Shown here: in pieces, positions 44,816-54,492 of the stretch | Layout: each line of letters starts with the position of its first letter | How positions within the stretch are numbered: position 1 is the stretch's first letter | DNA from: Ignavibacteriales bacterium | Lineage (GTDB): Bacteria > Bacteroidota > Ignavibacteria > Ignavibacteriales > Melioribacteraceae | Direction of reading: 5' to 3' | Assembly (NCBI GenBank): GCA_026390775.1 | Contig: JAPLFF010000007.1 | Location: forward strand, 992,001-1,056,000 | DNA length: 64,000 nt | The notes under the pieces: model-generated | Told to the model about the DNA's origin: nothing | The model's input: only the letters and a program-made list of their open reading frames with translations | The model's database searches: none | Made by a program: the position numbers and the translations under genes

Positions 44816-46627
44816 TCAATCAATTTCCACAGCAACAGAAAAAATAGCAAGCAGCCGTTGTTCTAATGCTTCGATCCCTTCTTTAATTATTTCTCTCGTT
44901 GTCTCTGATTCTTCCGAAATATCGGAAATCATTTTTTTGTAGTAGCTAATACCTTCTAAAAGATTCGCGGTAAACATATTATAAAACTCTTCATCTTTTG
45001 CAGAAAACTCGTTTTCATTTTCATCCATCTTTTTCTGAAGGTAATCTATATAGAGCCCGAGTTCTTTTACAAACATATTCGGTCTGTTAGGATGGGTGAT
45101 GAGATCTATTCTACCGTAAATGTGATCAACCATTTCGTGCAGAGAAACAATTTTTGAATAGTATGCCAGGTTAGGTCCGGGACATACAGACACTGAGCGG
45201 CTTAATTTTGGTGTTGCAATATTATTTACGATCAATGCCGGAACGGTAAGCCCTTCACACAAACAAACTTTGTTAACAACTTTATCGAATTGTTTTTTGT
45301 ATTCATCTTCGTTTGTATAATTTTCTTTCAGCTCGGCAATTTTTTTGTTGATGTATGTGATTGAAGCAGTGCACAGCGGTTTATCAGAAAAATCTTTATT
45401 CGACAATAAAAACTTTTTGGGGCAAGGACTGCCGGGTTTTCCGTTTTCAATTCTTTCCATTTTTTCAATGTCTTTGCTGTTGCCGCGCAGACTGTTGAAA
45501 GGAATTCCCAATGGAGAGATATCACTTAAATATAAATCCTCTTCTCCTGCAGCAGAAAGTTTCTGCAATGTATAATCATCAACATTCATTACTTCCGGCA
45601 CCAAAAGAAACGGGCTTCCCCATCCAACCGATTTAACTCCGTAATAGCGAAGAAGAAATTCCTGTTCGCTTGATTTACCCACTCCACCTTGAACGGTTAC
45701 ATCATAATTTAATTTTTCGGCATCAACGGAAATTTCTTTTTTGATGAGCGCGGGTAGATATATTTCTTTTAACGTGTTCAGCAATTCGTCTTTTTTATTT
45801 TTGAATTCTTCGAGAATCGGACCGAGCAATAAACCGTCTGTTGCAAATGCATGTCCGCCGCAGTTTAAACCGGATTCAATTCGATACTCCGAAATCCATA
45901 ATCCTTTCTTAGCTAAAAACTTTCCTTGAATCAATGCGGAGCGGTAATCGCTGACTTTAATAACAATTTTCTTTTTAAAACTGCTTTCCTCGTTTGGATA
46001 AAAATCTTTAAACGTTTCAATGTAGCCGTACAATTTCGGATTCATGCCTGCAGAAAAAACAATTGAGCTTTCAAGATCGCTCATAGCAAATCCGCGCAAG
46101 GCAGCATGTGCATCATTAAATTCATGCGATAGTTGAGTGCCCTCAGAATTATAATTTGCTTTGTCCACCTTGGTCATAATGTTTACATCAATCGAGCCGG
46201 AATAAATATTATTTCGTAATTCATTCTGTAAATTTATTCGAGCTTGCTCGTCTTCAGAGTTCAGCATTTCATAATATTTGATTTTCAATTCAGATGAGTC
46301 CGGAAGCATTTCAAAATATTTTGTAATCTCGCTTCCAATTTCAAACGGAGAGTTTTTTAATTCTTCGAATTGTTCTTTCACTAATTGTTTAACCATATTC
46401 AAGTATGCGCTTATTCTTAGAGAGCGTGCTTCATCGCTGTCTTCAATTTTTACGTATGGTCTGCCTAATTTTTCGAGGTAATGCTGGCGTAGTCGCTCCA
46501 CCAAAGTATCGTCAACGAGCGACATAACAGACGATATTCCGTACTTCGCTACTTTAAGAGGTGCATCAACTGAGTAAGCAACACCGAGAACGGGAATGTG
46601 AAATTTATGTCCGAAAGATTTAAACAC
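44816..46627 (-). CDS. uncharacterised 603-residue putative flavin TIM-barrel protein with Cys cluster
   Basis: A long conserved-looking protein without a family I can name. A distinctive stretch (about 253-275; SGLNCGGHAFATDGLLLGP), GLWISEYRIE before it, and VTVQGGVGKSSEQEFLLRYY with SVGWGSPFLL later resemble the FMN site of nitronate monooxygenase/PfaD-like TIM barrels. The C-terminal half holds several Cys (SPCPKKF, PLCTAS, KVCLCEG, SVCPGPN), hinting at a metal or Fe-S site. Catalytic role unknown. Confidence 0.55.
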   Translation of the reverse strand: MFKSFGHKFHIPVLGVAYSVDAPLKVAKYGISSVMSLVDDTLVERLRQHYLEKLGRPYVKIEDSDEARSLRISAYLNMVKQLVKEQFEELKNSPFEIGSEITKYFEMLPDSSELKIKYYEMLNSEDEQARINLQNELRNNIYSGSIDVNIMTKVDKANYNSEGTQLSHEFNDAHAALRGFAMSDLESSIVFSAGMNPKLYGYIETFKDFYPNEESSFKKKIVIKVSDYRSALIQGKFLAKKGLWISEYRIESGLNCGGHAFATDGLLLGPILEEFKNKKDELLNTLKEIYLPALIKKEISVDAEKLNYDVTVQGGVGKSSEQEFLLRYYGVKSVGWGSPFLLVPEVMNVDDYTLQKLSAAGEEDLYLSDISPLGIPFNSLRGNSKDIEKMERIENGKPGSPCPKKFLLSNKDFSDKPLCTASITYINKKIAELKENYTNEDEYKKQFDKVVNKVCLCEGLTVPALIVNNIATPKLSRSVSVCPGPNLAYYSKIVSLHEMVDHIYGRIDLITHPNRPNMFVKELGLYIDYLQKKMDENENEFSAKDEEFYNMFTANLLEGISYYKKMISDISEESETTREIIKEGIEALEQRLLAIFSVAVEID

Positions 46628-46852
46628 TTTTTTCCAAATAATTTGTACAATAGTTTGTTTCTGATTTCAATTGCGAGGAAATAAAACTTGTGAGATAAAT
46701 AATATCTTCAGTTGCTTGGGTTAATTCCTTTCGCAACTAAAAATAGTAATTAATCCTTTGCAAACTTTGCGCGGATGGCGGTTTTAATCAACTTTTACAA
46801 TACTTTTACAATTCTACAAGTAATATGGAAGAGGTTGTTGTTGAGTAGTTTG

Positions 46853-47440
46853 TTACACATTTTTGATATTAAATTTTTCTAATACTTCATCCGTTGTTGT
46901 TCTACTATAATAACTCATACATTTATTAGTAACATTTTTCCTCAACTCTGGATTTGTTAGAATATTATCAAAAAAATCTAGAAACCCTTTCAAAAATAAT
47001 TCAACCAAAGAATTGATTCTAATTATGAAATATTCGTCCAATATTCCCTCTCCCAAAGCATCGATGGCTTCTTTTTCATTAGTTTCTTTTAGAGTGTAAA
47101 TACCTTTTTTAGCTTTTCTTTCTTCGACAAGAGATGAATTCGCCGTAAGTGTATGGAGTATTCCGCATCGTGCTGAATACAAGTCAATAGCAGTGAATGG
47201 CAATTCTTTATCGCCGATTAGCCATCTGTTGACCCATTCAATAAATCTTTTTCGTCCAGATTTATTATTTGAGTATAAATGTCCAGCACTATCAATAGCG
47301 GTAAAAAGTATCATAAGTGTTGGTAAGACATAATTGTTTTCCAAACATAAATTTATTGCAAATACGATTTCTTCGTATCTATTATTCAGCAATAACAAGG
47401 GGTCGTTACTTTTAAACTCGCTTTTGGTCTTTTCGTCCAT
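46853..47440 (-). CDS. HEPN-like domain protein
   Basis: A 195-residue helical protein. Its only visible motif is RCGILH (Arg-x4-His) in LYSARCGILHTL, the hallmark spacing of HEPN nucleases and toxins. No nucleotidyltransferase or antitoxin partner is next to it; upstream is a gene-free 225-base stretch and downstream a heptamer repeat. Identity as HEPN is suggested, not proven. Confidence 0.5.
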   Translation of the reverse strand: MDEKTKSEFKSNDPLLLLNNRYEEIVFAINLCLENNYVLPTLMILFTAIDSAGHLYSNNKSGRKRFIEWVNRWLIGDKELPFTAIDLYSARCGILHTLTANSSLVEERKAKKGIYTLKETNEKEAIDALGEGILDEYFIIRINSLVELFLKGFLDFFDNILTNPELRKNVTNKCMSYYSRTTTDEVLEKFNIKNV

Positions 47441-47483
47441 TTTATTCTAACAGTATCGTTTATAATTATTCTGAATTAATTCC

Positions 47484-47518
47484 GTCTTCCGTTTCACCTT
47501 TCACGTTTCACTTTTTAC
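47484..47518. repeat. heptanucleotide tandem repeat (5 copies) after the GH92 gene
   Basis: Reading the plus strand in sevens gives GTCTTCC, GTTTCAC, CTTTCAC, GTTTCAC, TTTTTAC. On the minus strand this is a GTGAAAC-type degenerate heptamer. It lies between the GH92 stop (47523) and the HEPN-like gene start (47440). Confidence 0.75.
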
Positions 47519-47522
47519 GCTC

Positions 47523-49862
47523 TTATCTGCTCATCGAATACGGTGCAGAATTTTTATCAACCGCCCAATTTTTATTCGGATGATCTTGCATTACAAATTT
47601 CAATTCCCCGCCGCTAACAATTTCTTTATGTGTAAGATAACTTCTGTCAATACTTTTACCATTCAGCCAAACTTCTTTTATATAAATATTTTTCTCAGAA
47701 AGATTTTCTGCGGTAATTTTAAATTTCTTTCCGTTCTCTAAATTAATTGTTGCTTTATCAACACAAGGACTCCCGATAACATATTCATTGCTTCCCGGCG
47801 CAACGGGATAAAAACCCATTACGCTGAAAATATACCAGGCAGACATTTGTCCGCAGTCATCGTTACCGCAAAGACCGTGCGGTTCTGGTTTGTACATTGT
47901 GTTTACTATCTGATGAATTCTTTCTTGTGTTTTCCACGGCGCTCCCGCAAAGTTATACATGTACGGCACATGGTGAGACGGCTCGTTGCCGTGAACATAA
48001 TTGCCGATCATTCCGACTTTTGTAACATCTTCGCTCTCGCCAAAATATTTTTCCGGCAGATCAACTGTGAAAAGTGAATCGAGCCAGGTTACAAGTTTTT
48101 CTTTTCCGCCGAGAAGTTGAATAAATCCTTTCACGTCGTGCGGAACATACAGAGAATAATTCCATGCGTTTCCTTCTATATAGCCTTGGTTAATTACGCT
48201 TAACGGGTCAAACGGAAATTTAAATGTTCCGTCTGATTTCTTTGCTCGCAAGTAATGAGTTTCTTTGTCATAAATATTTTTGTAACTGTTCGCACGTTTC
48301 AAAAATTCATCTGCCTCTTTTTTATTGCCGAGCTTTTCTGCCATTTTGTAAATCGTCCAATCATCGTAAGCATATTCCAAAGTTTTTGATGCGGAGTTCG
48401 AACTCAAATCTTCCGGCACGAAACCATATTTTTTGTATGCACCGATTCCATCATACAAATCATAATTAGCGCTGGCTGTAGCTGCTTCAAACGCTTTGTT
48501 CACATCAAATCCTCTAATCCCTTTCATGTAAGCATCAACAATAACCGGAACGGCATGGTAGCCGATCATGCACCAGTTTTCATTTGCCCAATGAGACCAA
48601 ACCGGCAATATTTTATGAACGCTTTGCTCGTAATGCGCGAGCATTGAGTTAACAATATCGCCCGTGCGTTTTTGCTGAATGATTGTGTAGAGAGGATGAA
48701 GCGCGCGGTATGTGTCCCACAAAGAAAAAGTAGTATAATCTGTAAACTTGTTCGACTTGTGAATGTTCTGATCCAATCCGCGGTATTCTCCGTTTACATC
48801 GGAAAAAATATTAGGATTCAAAAAGCTGTGATACATCGCCGTATAAAAATTTATTTTTCTCTCTTCACTCGTTTCAATTGTAATTTTAGAAAGTTCTTTG
48901 TTCCATTTTTCTTTTGCCCGATCTTTAACTTTTTCAAAATCCCAGCCAGGTATTTCTGCTTTTAGATTTTCGATTGCGTTTGCGGTGCTTACACCGCTTA
49001 GAGCAACTTTAACTAAAATTATTTCTCCATTTTCAGTTTCAAAGTTGAAAGCGCATTTTACTTTATGTCCGGCGCGTTCAGGAAAATTTTCGTTCTGATT
49101 AAACTTCCGCCAGAATCCTCCGTAAACACTTTGTTCATCGTTACGTAATTGATAAGATTTTATCGGCTTGGAAAACTCCATTGCAAAATAAACGTAACGT
49201 GTTCGCGCCCATCCGTTTGTCTGCCGGAATCCTGTAACCAACTTATTATTTTCAACACGCACCGAAGACCAAACAACTTTTCCATCATAATTATAGATGC
49301 CGGAAGTTAGATCAAGAATTATATGTGCATCATTTGCTTTCGGAAATTTGTATTTGTGAAATCCAACCCGTTCGCTCGCCGTTAATTCTACATCTATATT
49401 ATAGTCATCAAGATGAACAGCATAATAACCGGGATTCGCTTTTTCTGTGTTGTGAGAAAATCGTGAGCGGTATCCGCTTTCGGGATTTTCTTTTGTCCCG
49501 GGATTTAATTTCAACTTGCCGATTGTCGGCATAATCAGGAAATCGCCAAGATCCGAATGCCCGGTTCCATTCATGTGCGTGTGGGAAAATCCAACAATTG
49601 TTTTATCTGCGTACTGATAACCTGCGCAATATTTATAAACATCGGGATTATAGCCTTTGCCGTAACTGTACAAAACAGAATCTGTTTCGGGACTAAGCTG
49701 CACCAATCCAAACGGAACTGCTGCGCCGGGATATGTATGCCCCATATCATCCGTACCAATAAATGGATTAACATAATCGTAAGGAGTTTTTGTTTTATTC
49801 TGCGCTAAAAAATTTGTCGAAAACAGAATGATGATAAGTAAAAGAAAATATTTTTTAGTCAT
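47523..49862 (-). CDS. GH92-family glycoside hydrolase, secreted
   Basis: A 779-residue enzyme; start ATG 49862 (AAGGAA site) followed by a signal peptide (KKYFLLLIIILFSTNFLAQ). The longer frame upstream lacks a signal. GH92 hallmarks: PFIGTDDMGHTYPGAAVPFG near the N-terminus, FSLWDTYRALHPLYTII, GNEPSHHVPYMYNFAGAPW and CGNDDCGQMSAWYIFSVMG. These calcium-dependent enzymes are mainly alpha-mannosidases. Likely degrades external or recycled mannose-containing glycans. Both ends are flanked by heptamer repeats. Confidence 0.93.
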   Translation of the reverse strand: MTKKYFLLLIIILFSTNFLAQNKTKTPYDYVNPFIGTDDMGHTYPGAAVPFGLVQLSPETDSVLYSYGKGYNPDVYKYCAGYQYADKTIVGFSHTHMNGTGHSDLGDFLIMPTIGKLKLNPGTKENPESGYRSRFSHNTEKANPGYYAVHLDDYNIDVELTASERVGFHKYKFPKANDAHIILDLTSGIYNYDGKVVWSSVRVENNKLVTGFRQTNGWARTRYVYFAMEFSKPIKSYQLRNDEQSVYGGFWRKFNQNENFPERAGHKVKCAFNFETENGEIILVKVALSGVSTANAIENLKAEIPGWDFEKVKDRAKEKWNKELSKITIETSEERKINFYTAMYHSFLNPNIFSDVNGEYRGLDQNIHKSNKFTDYTTFSLWDTYRALHPLYTIIQQKRTGDIVNSMLAHYEQSVHKILPVWSHWANENWCMIGYHAVPVIVDAYMKGIRGFDVNKAFEAATASANYDLYDGIGAYKKYGFVPEDLSSNSASKTLEYAYDDWTIYKMAEKLGNKKEADEFLKRANSYKNIYDKETHYLRAKKSDGTFKFPFDPLSVINQGYIEGNAWNYSLYVPHDVKGFIQLLGGKEKLVTWLDSLFTVDLPEKYFGESEDVTKVGMIGNYVHGNEPSHHVPYMYNFAGAPWKTQERIHQIVNTMYKPEPHGLCGNDDCGQMSAWYIFSVMGFYPVAPGSNEYVIGSPCVDKATINLENGKKFKITAENLSEKNIYIKEVWLNGKSIDRSYLTHKEIVSGGELKFVMQDHPNKNWAVDKNSAPYSMSR

Positions 49863-49903
49863 TTTGATTCCTTGGAAGACAAATAGTGAGAGAATAAATA
49901 CTA

Positions 49904-49959
49904 TTTCTTCACTCTGCGTTCTTCGTTCTACGCTCTGCACTCTACATTCTTAGTTCTAA
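49904..49959. repeat. heptanucleotide tandem repeat (8 copies) before the GH92 gene
   Basis: Plus strand in sevens: TTTCTTC, ACTCTGC, GTTCTTC, GTTCTAC, GCTCTGC, ACTCTAC, ATTCTTA, GTTCTAA. On the minus strand this is a GTAGAAC/GCAGAGT-type heptamer. It fills most of the spacer between the kinase-like gene (stop 49956) and GH92, and its last unit overlaps the TAG. Confidence 0.8.
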
Positions 49960-51299
49960 TGATATTCAATCGTGCTTCCGCCAATAAACTCCCGCATTAC
50001 TGAATCGCCAGGAACAGGTGAATCGTCTTCAATCGGTTCAATTGCTTCGAGCATTTTCTTAACGCGTGAAGCGCGCGTGTATGCATCTTCTCTCAAAGGA
50101 TCGTTTTGATATTTCTTTTCCCATTCAATAAAATGAGCTAAAAGTTTTGGTCGGTATAACGAAATTTCATACGGCATGGAAGTATTCACAATATAATCCG
50201 CGGTATTGCTGTATGGAAGAATATTCCTTTTTTCAGATGCCCGCACGTAATGCCAATGCAATAATGTTTGTTCGGGATTATAAGCGCGGTGAACAGAATC
50301 TCTCAGCATGCGGCGAATCAAACGTAAATCAGTCCAGCGGATATATTCTCCGTTCGGCATTTTCATTTGCAGTAACGGTTCAAGGTAGAGTTTAAATTTT
50401 TGTGAAGCAGGAATTTCTTTGCTGAACTCCGGAAACAATCCGTGGAGACTATCAATAAGCAAAACTTCATGATCGTGTATTTGAAGCGGTGTTCTGTCTG
50501 CTAGTCTTTTACCGGTCTTAAAATCATAGTAAGGAATTTTAACTTCTTCACCAGCAGCGAGCCGTTTTAAATGATCGTTGATCATTTCAAGATCGAGTGC
50601 TTGCGGAGTTTCGAAATCATAATCACCAAATTCATCTTTAGGATGCATTTCAAGATCAAAGAAATAATTATCAACAACCAGCGGGACAAAACTCATTCCG
50701 CTTTTTTTCAAACGCTGTTCAAGTTTCATTGTTGTTGTCGTTTTGCCGGAAGACGAAGGTCCGCTTACCATTACCATTTTTAATTCGCTGCTTCTTTCTT
50801 TGATTAGTTCAGCAGCAGTATCAAGTTGTGTTTCGTAAAATGATTCTGCTTCGTGAACGATGTGCGGAAATTCTCCATTACGGATTCTTGCATTGGCAGC
50901 TTCAACTGTGTTTAGATTATGCGTAACCGCCCAATCAAGAGAGCGCCAAACTTTTCTCCATGGAATCAATTCGTTCGGTTTGGAAAAATGGCGTGAGTCC
51001 GCGCGTCTTCTTTGAGCTGCTTCTTCCCTATAAAGAATAAATTCTTTTGCAACTTTAGCGTGTCCGTTCTCAATCAAAACTTTTTCAATTATATCTTGTA
51101 TCTCTTCAACTTGCGGTCTATAACCTTCTTCAAATGTTTCTTCCATCATAGTCACAACTTTTTTAGCAAGTTCAAAAGATTTTTCTTTATCGCGTCCTCC
51201 GACAGAAACCGCCGCTCTGTAAATAACATTTGCAATTCTATCGGGATTAAAAGGAACAACTGCCCCGCTTCTTTTAATTACATATTTGAACTTGCTCAT
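49956..51299 (-). CDS. ATP-cone/uridine-kinase fusion protein
   Basis: A 447-residue protein. Residues about 1-95 are an ATP-cone (KYVIKRSGAVVPFNPDRIAN, VEEIQDIIEKVLIENGH), as found at the N-terminus of ribonucleotide reductase and NrdR. Residues about 180-380 are a uridine/phosphoribulokinase-type P-loop kinase (MVMVSGPSSSGKTTTTMKL, VDNYFFDLEMHPKDEFGDYD, LLIDSLHGLFPE). The combination suggests nucleotide-regulated nucleoside phosphorylation. It is likely to be co-transcribed with GH92 or stand alone. Confidence 0.87.
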   Translation of the reverse strand: MSKFKYVIKRSGAVVPFNPDRIANVIYRAAVSVGGRDKEKSFELAKKVVTMMEETFEEGYRPQVEEIQDIIEKVLIENGHAKVAKEFILYREEAAQRRRADSRHFSKPNELIPWRKVWRSLDWAVTHNLNTVEAANARIRNGEFPHIVHEAESFYETQLDTAAELIKERSSELKMVMVSGPSSSGKTTTTMKLEQRLKKSGMSFVPLVVDNYFFDLEMHPKDEFGDYDFETPQALDLEMINDHLKRLAAGEEVKIPYYDFKTGKRLADRTPLQIHDHEVLLIDSLHGLFPEFSKEIPASQKFKLYLEPLLQMKMPNGEYIRWTDLRLIRRMLRDSVHRAYNPEQTLLHWHYVRASEKRNILPYSNTADYIVNTSMPYEISLYRPKLLAHFIEWEKKYQNDPLREDAYTRASRVKKMLEAIEPIEDDSPVPGDSVMREFIGGSTIEYH

Positions 51300-51433
51300 T
51301 ATTTCTCCAGATCACTGTAAAAAAAAATTTTACTGTTATAATATAACCAGCTTACTTTTTAATTGCTGATTCCAACACAAACCGAAGCATGTAAAAATCT
51401 ATCGTTCGAAAATCTTTATAATATTAACTGAGT

Positions 51434-51793
51434 TTATTTTTTGTCAACTATTTCCATTACATCGGTCTTATTCGGAACAACACACAAAAACTCAAACGGT
51501 TCATTGCCTATATTTTTGTAACTATGTGGAGTGTTGGCAGGAATGAACACAATATCATCCTTCTTTGCTTCGAACTCACAACCGCCGATAATCACTTTCG
51601 CATTTCCGTTGAGTACAAGTTGTTCATGTTCAACTGTGTTTGTATGCATCGGCATTCCGCCGCCCGGCTCTATCGAAAATTTACGCATTGCGAAATTTGG
51701 TCCCTCTTCCGATGAAATTAAAACTTGCTTTGATGTTTTCTCTCCTGCTTTAACTTCTTCTTTTGGAATGTTGTTGAGCGGTTTTACGAACAT
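51434..51793 (-). CDS. cupin-domain protein
   Basis: A 119-residue small cupin; start at ATG 51793 (GGGAAG site), not the ATG 93 bases earlier. Metal-site His/Glu pattern: MHTNTVEHEQLVLNG and PANTPHSYKN. Typical of metal-binding small-molecule-processing cupins or regulators. No partner is evident. Confidence 0.88.
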   Translation of the reverse strand: MFVKPLNNIPKEEVKAGEKTSKQVLISSEEGPNFAMRKFSIEPGGGMPMHTNTVEHEQLVLNGNAKVIIGGCEFEAKKDDIVFIPANTPHSYKNIGNEPFEFLCVVPNKTDVMEIVDKK

Positions 51794-51934
51794 AATTTCT
51801 TCCCTTTCTATTATAATAGATATAATTGCTACAAAATTAACTAAAATTAAATTTTGACCCAGAATAAGTTTTTGTAATTTCCACACAAGAAAAATTTAAC
51901 GAATAATACATCAACTTAATATTACGGGTACATT

Positions 51935-53572
51935 ATGAAATTAATCAGACTAATATTATTCATTGCGATGTTAACTTCATCATTTTTAACTGCATCTTCC
52001 AAACAAAAAATTCTAACAACTGCTGAGAAAACAAATTTTGAATCAACATCACGTTACAGCGAAGTGATGTTTTTTTTCAAACAGCTTAAAAAGAATTATC
52101 CTAATAATATTAGAATTGAATCTCTTGCAAAAAGTATTGAAGGAAGAGATGTTCCGCTTATCATCATGGGAAAACCGCTTCCAAGATCGCCGAAAGAACT
52201 AACAAAAGATAAACGCATTGTAATTTATGTTCAGGCAAATATTCATGCCGGAGAAGTTGAAGGAAAAGAAGCAATACAAATGATCGCTCGTGATATTTTA
52301 TTAAAAGAAACACCTGATTATTTAAAAAATGTTGTTCTTCTAATTTGTCCAATATTCAATTCGGACGGCAACGAACAAATCAGCAAGCAAAACAGAACCA
52401 ATCAGAATGGACCTGTTAATGGTGTTGGCGTACGCCACAATGGACAAATGCTTGATCTGAACCGCGATGCAATGAAACTTGAATCTCCTGAAGACCGCGG
52501 ATTTGTATCGGCAATGAATCGCTGGGACCCTTCTCTATTTATTGATCTTCACACAACGAACGGTTCTTATCATCAAGAGCCGTTAACATACACATGGATG
52601 GTTAATCCAAACGGTGACAGAGGTTTGATAAATTATATGCGCGATAAAATGATGCCTTGGATGAAAACAACCTTAACGGAAAAATATAAACAGCAAAATG
52701 TTTTTTATGGAGAGTTCTTTGATCAACGCGCACCGGAAAAAGGATGGTACTATGATGCAGTTCAACCGCGTTACATTGTAAACTATGTCGGTTTGAGAAA
52801 CCGTCTTTCTATTTTGAACGAGAACTATGTTTATGCAGATTTTAAAACGCGCGTTACCGGATGCTATAATTTACTTAGATCACTCTTGGATTACGTTTCC
52901 GCGAACAAAGATGAAATAAAAAATATGCTGAAAGAAGTTGATGCAAAAACAATTGTGCGCGGAATGAATCCAACTGAAAAAGATTCTTTTTCTGTTGATT
53001 ATACTTACAAACCAACTCCTCAACCGGAAATAATTAATGCATTCGAGATGGAACCGTACAAAGATGCGAACGGAAGAGACCGGTTAAAACCAACCGATAA
53101 AGTTAAAACCGTTACCGTTCCTTACCTTGCGGATTATTTTTCCAAACGAAGTGTGCAGTTTCCTTATGCTTATATTATCACCATTCCGGATGCTCAAGTG
53201 ATTAATCTTCTTAAGATGCACGGAATCAAAATTGAAAAATTGGAAAAAACAATAACGATTGATGTTCAAACAATAAAAACAAAAGAGTTAAAACCGGCGG
53301 CACGCTTGAATCAAGGACATTATAACAATTCTATCAAGGTTGAATATATTAACGAGAAAAAGGAATTTGCGGCGGGAAGTTTAATTGTGCGTACATCTCA
53401 ACGATTAGCAAATGTTGCTGCATATCTGCTTGAACCGGAAACTGATGACGGTTTGCTCTATTGGAATTATTGGGATAAATATCTTGTGCCGCAATGGGGC
53501 GGAATGTTTTTGCCGTATCCTGTTGCAAAAGTTTTAACCGTACAGGAAATTCCATCGAAGGAATTGAAATAA
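51935..53572 (+). CDS. secreted M14-family zinc carboxypeptidase
   Basis: A 545-residue protein: signal peptide (MKLIRLILFIAMLTSSFLTA), an M14 peptidase domain (about 35-330; zinc ligands in ANIHAGEVEGKEA and DLHTTNGSY) and a C-terminal beta region (about 390-545) unrelated to the catalytic core. This two-part form is typical of Bacteroidota-type M14 proteins. Likely trims C-terminal residues of external peptides. Confidence 0.9.
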   Translation: MKLIRLILFIAMLTSSFLTASSKQKILTTAEKTNFESTSRYSEVMFFFKQLKKNYPNNIRIESLAKSIEGRDVPLIIMGKPLPRSPKELTKDKRIVIYVQANIHAGEVEGKEAIQMIARDILLKETPDYLKNVVLLICPIFNSDGNEQISKQNRTNQNGPVNGVGVRHNGQMLDLNRDAMKLESPEDRGFVSAMNRWDPSLFIDLHTTNGSYHQEPLTYTWMVNPNGDRGLINYMRDKMMPWMKTTLTEKYKQQNVFYGEFFDQRAPEKGWYYDAVQPRYIVNYVGLRNRLSILNENYVYADFKTRVTGCYNLLRSLLDYVSANKDEIKNMLKEVDAKTIVRGMNPTEKDSFSVDYTYKPTPQPEIINAFEMEPYKDANGRDRLKPTDKVKTVTVPYLADYFSKRSVQFPYAYIITIPDAQVINLLKMHGIKIEKLEKTITIDVQTIKTKELKPAARLNQGHYNNSIKVEYINEKKEFAAGSLIVRTSQRLANVAAYLLEPETDDGLLYWNYWDKYLVPQWGGMFLPYPVAKVLTVQEIPSKELK

Positions 53573-53605
53573 ATTTCTCCAGGGTTCAATTTATTGAACT
53601 CCATA

Positions 53606-54367
53606 TCAAGTTTTGGTTTTCATCGCCAGCCATTCATACAATCTACCCGGCAGACAACCAACAAACCTCGTTAACAAAACCATCTGCCATGGGAATTGTA
53701 TTACGCGTTTCTCTTTTTTTATTCCATCTATTATTATATATGCGGCTTTCTCTGCCGACATTAGCAAAGGCATTTTAAATTTATTCTGGTCCGTCATCGG
53801 AGTTTTTACAAATCCAGGTTTAACGGTAATAACATTTATTCCATAACGTTTTAATTCAACGCGTAATCCTTCAAGATAAATTGATGCGGCGGCTTTGCTT
53901 GCACCATAGAATCCGCTTCCGGAGTAACCGCGGTTATCAGCAAGAGATGAAACCCCGACTATCATTCCTTCTTTACTTTTTACAAATTCAGGAAGCAGTT
54001 GTTCAACCCAATAAACTATTCCAAAAATATTAGCGCCGAAAGTTTCTTCTGCAAAACGTGAATTATAATTTTCTACTGTAACATTATGTCCAATGCCAGC
54101 ATTTAAAATTGCTACATCAACTTTTTCGAATTTTTCTTTGATCTTGTTATATGCGGAAACAACTTCTTCTTTTTTGCTAACATCACATTTCAAAATAAGT
54201 GGTTGGTTATTGGTAATTAGTGATTGATGTAAATATTTTTCAATCAATTCAGTACGCCGAGCCGTTAAAACTAATTTACAATTCGCTTCTAAAAGTTTAA
54301 CTGCTATTGCTTTTCCAATTCCGGTAGAGGCGCCGGTGATCAAAACAACTTTGTTATTAAAATTCAT
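53606..54367 (-). CDS. short-chain dehydrogenase/reductase
   Basis: A 253-residue SDR: cofactor motif TGASTGIGKA near residue 12, NAGIG, catalytic Ser in VGVSSLADN, and YGASK (Tyr and Lys). The C-terminus is hydrophobic (LLTRFVGCLPGRLYEWLAM), suggesting membrane association as in DHRS7-like reductases. NAD or NADP and substrate undefined. Converges with the M14 peptidase gene. Confidence 0.92.
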   Translation of the reverse strand: MNFNNKVVLITGASTGIGKAIAVKLLEANCKLVLTARRTELIEKYLHQSLITNNQPLILKCDVSKKEEVVSAYNKIKEKFEKVDVAILNAGIGHNVTVENYNSRFAEETFGANIFGIVYWVEQLLPEFVKSKEGMIVGVSSLADNRGYSGSGFYGASKAAASIYLEGLRVELKRYGINVITVKPGFVKTPMTDQNKFKMPLLMSAEKAAYIIIDGIKKEKRVIQFPWQMVLLTRFVGCLPGRLYEWLAMKTKT

Positions 54368-54492
54368 AATGATCTCATATAAAAAAATATTTCCATTTCA
54401 AAATCGTCATTCTTAAATCCTAAACCAAAAAATCAACAGTTTTTTTAGATAGAACAAAATTTGTATCTTTTCACAATTCTAATTTAAAATTT

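Noticed and set aside
53584-53599. GTTCAA-TTTA-TTGAAC hairpin between convergent genes
   Set aside because: Only six pairs and no T-run; not a dependable terminator.
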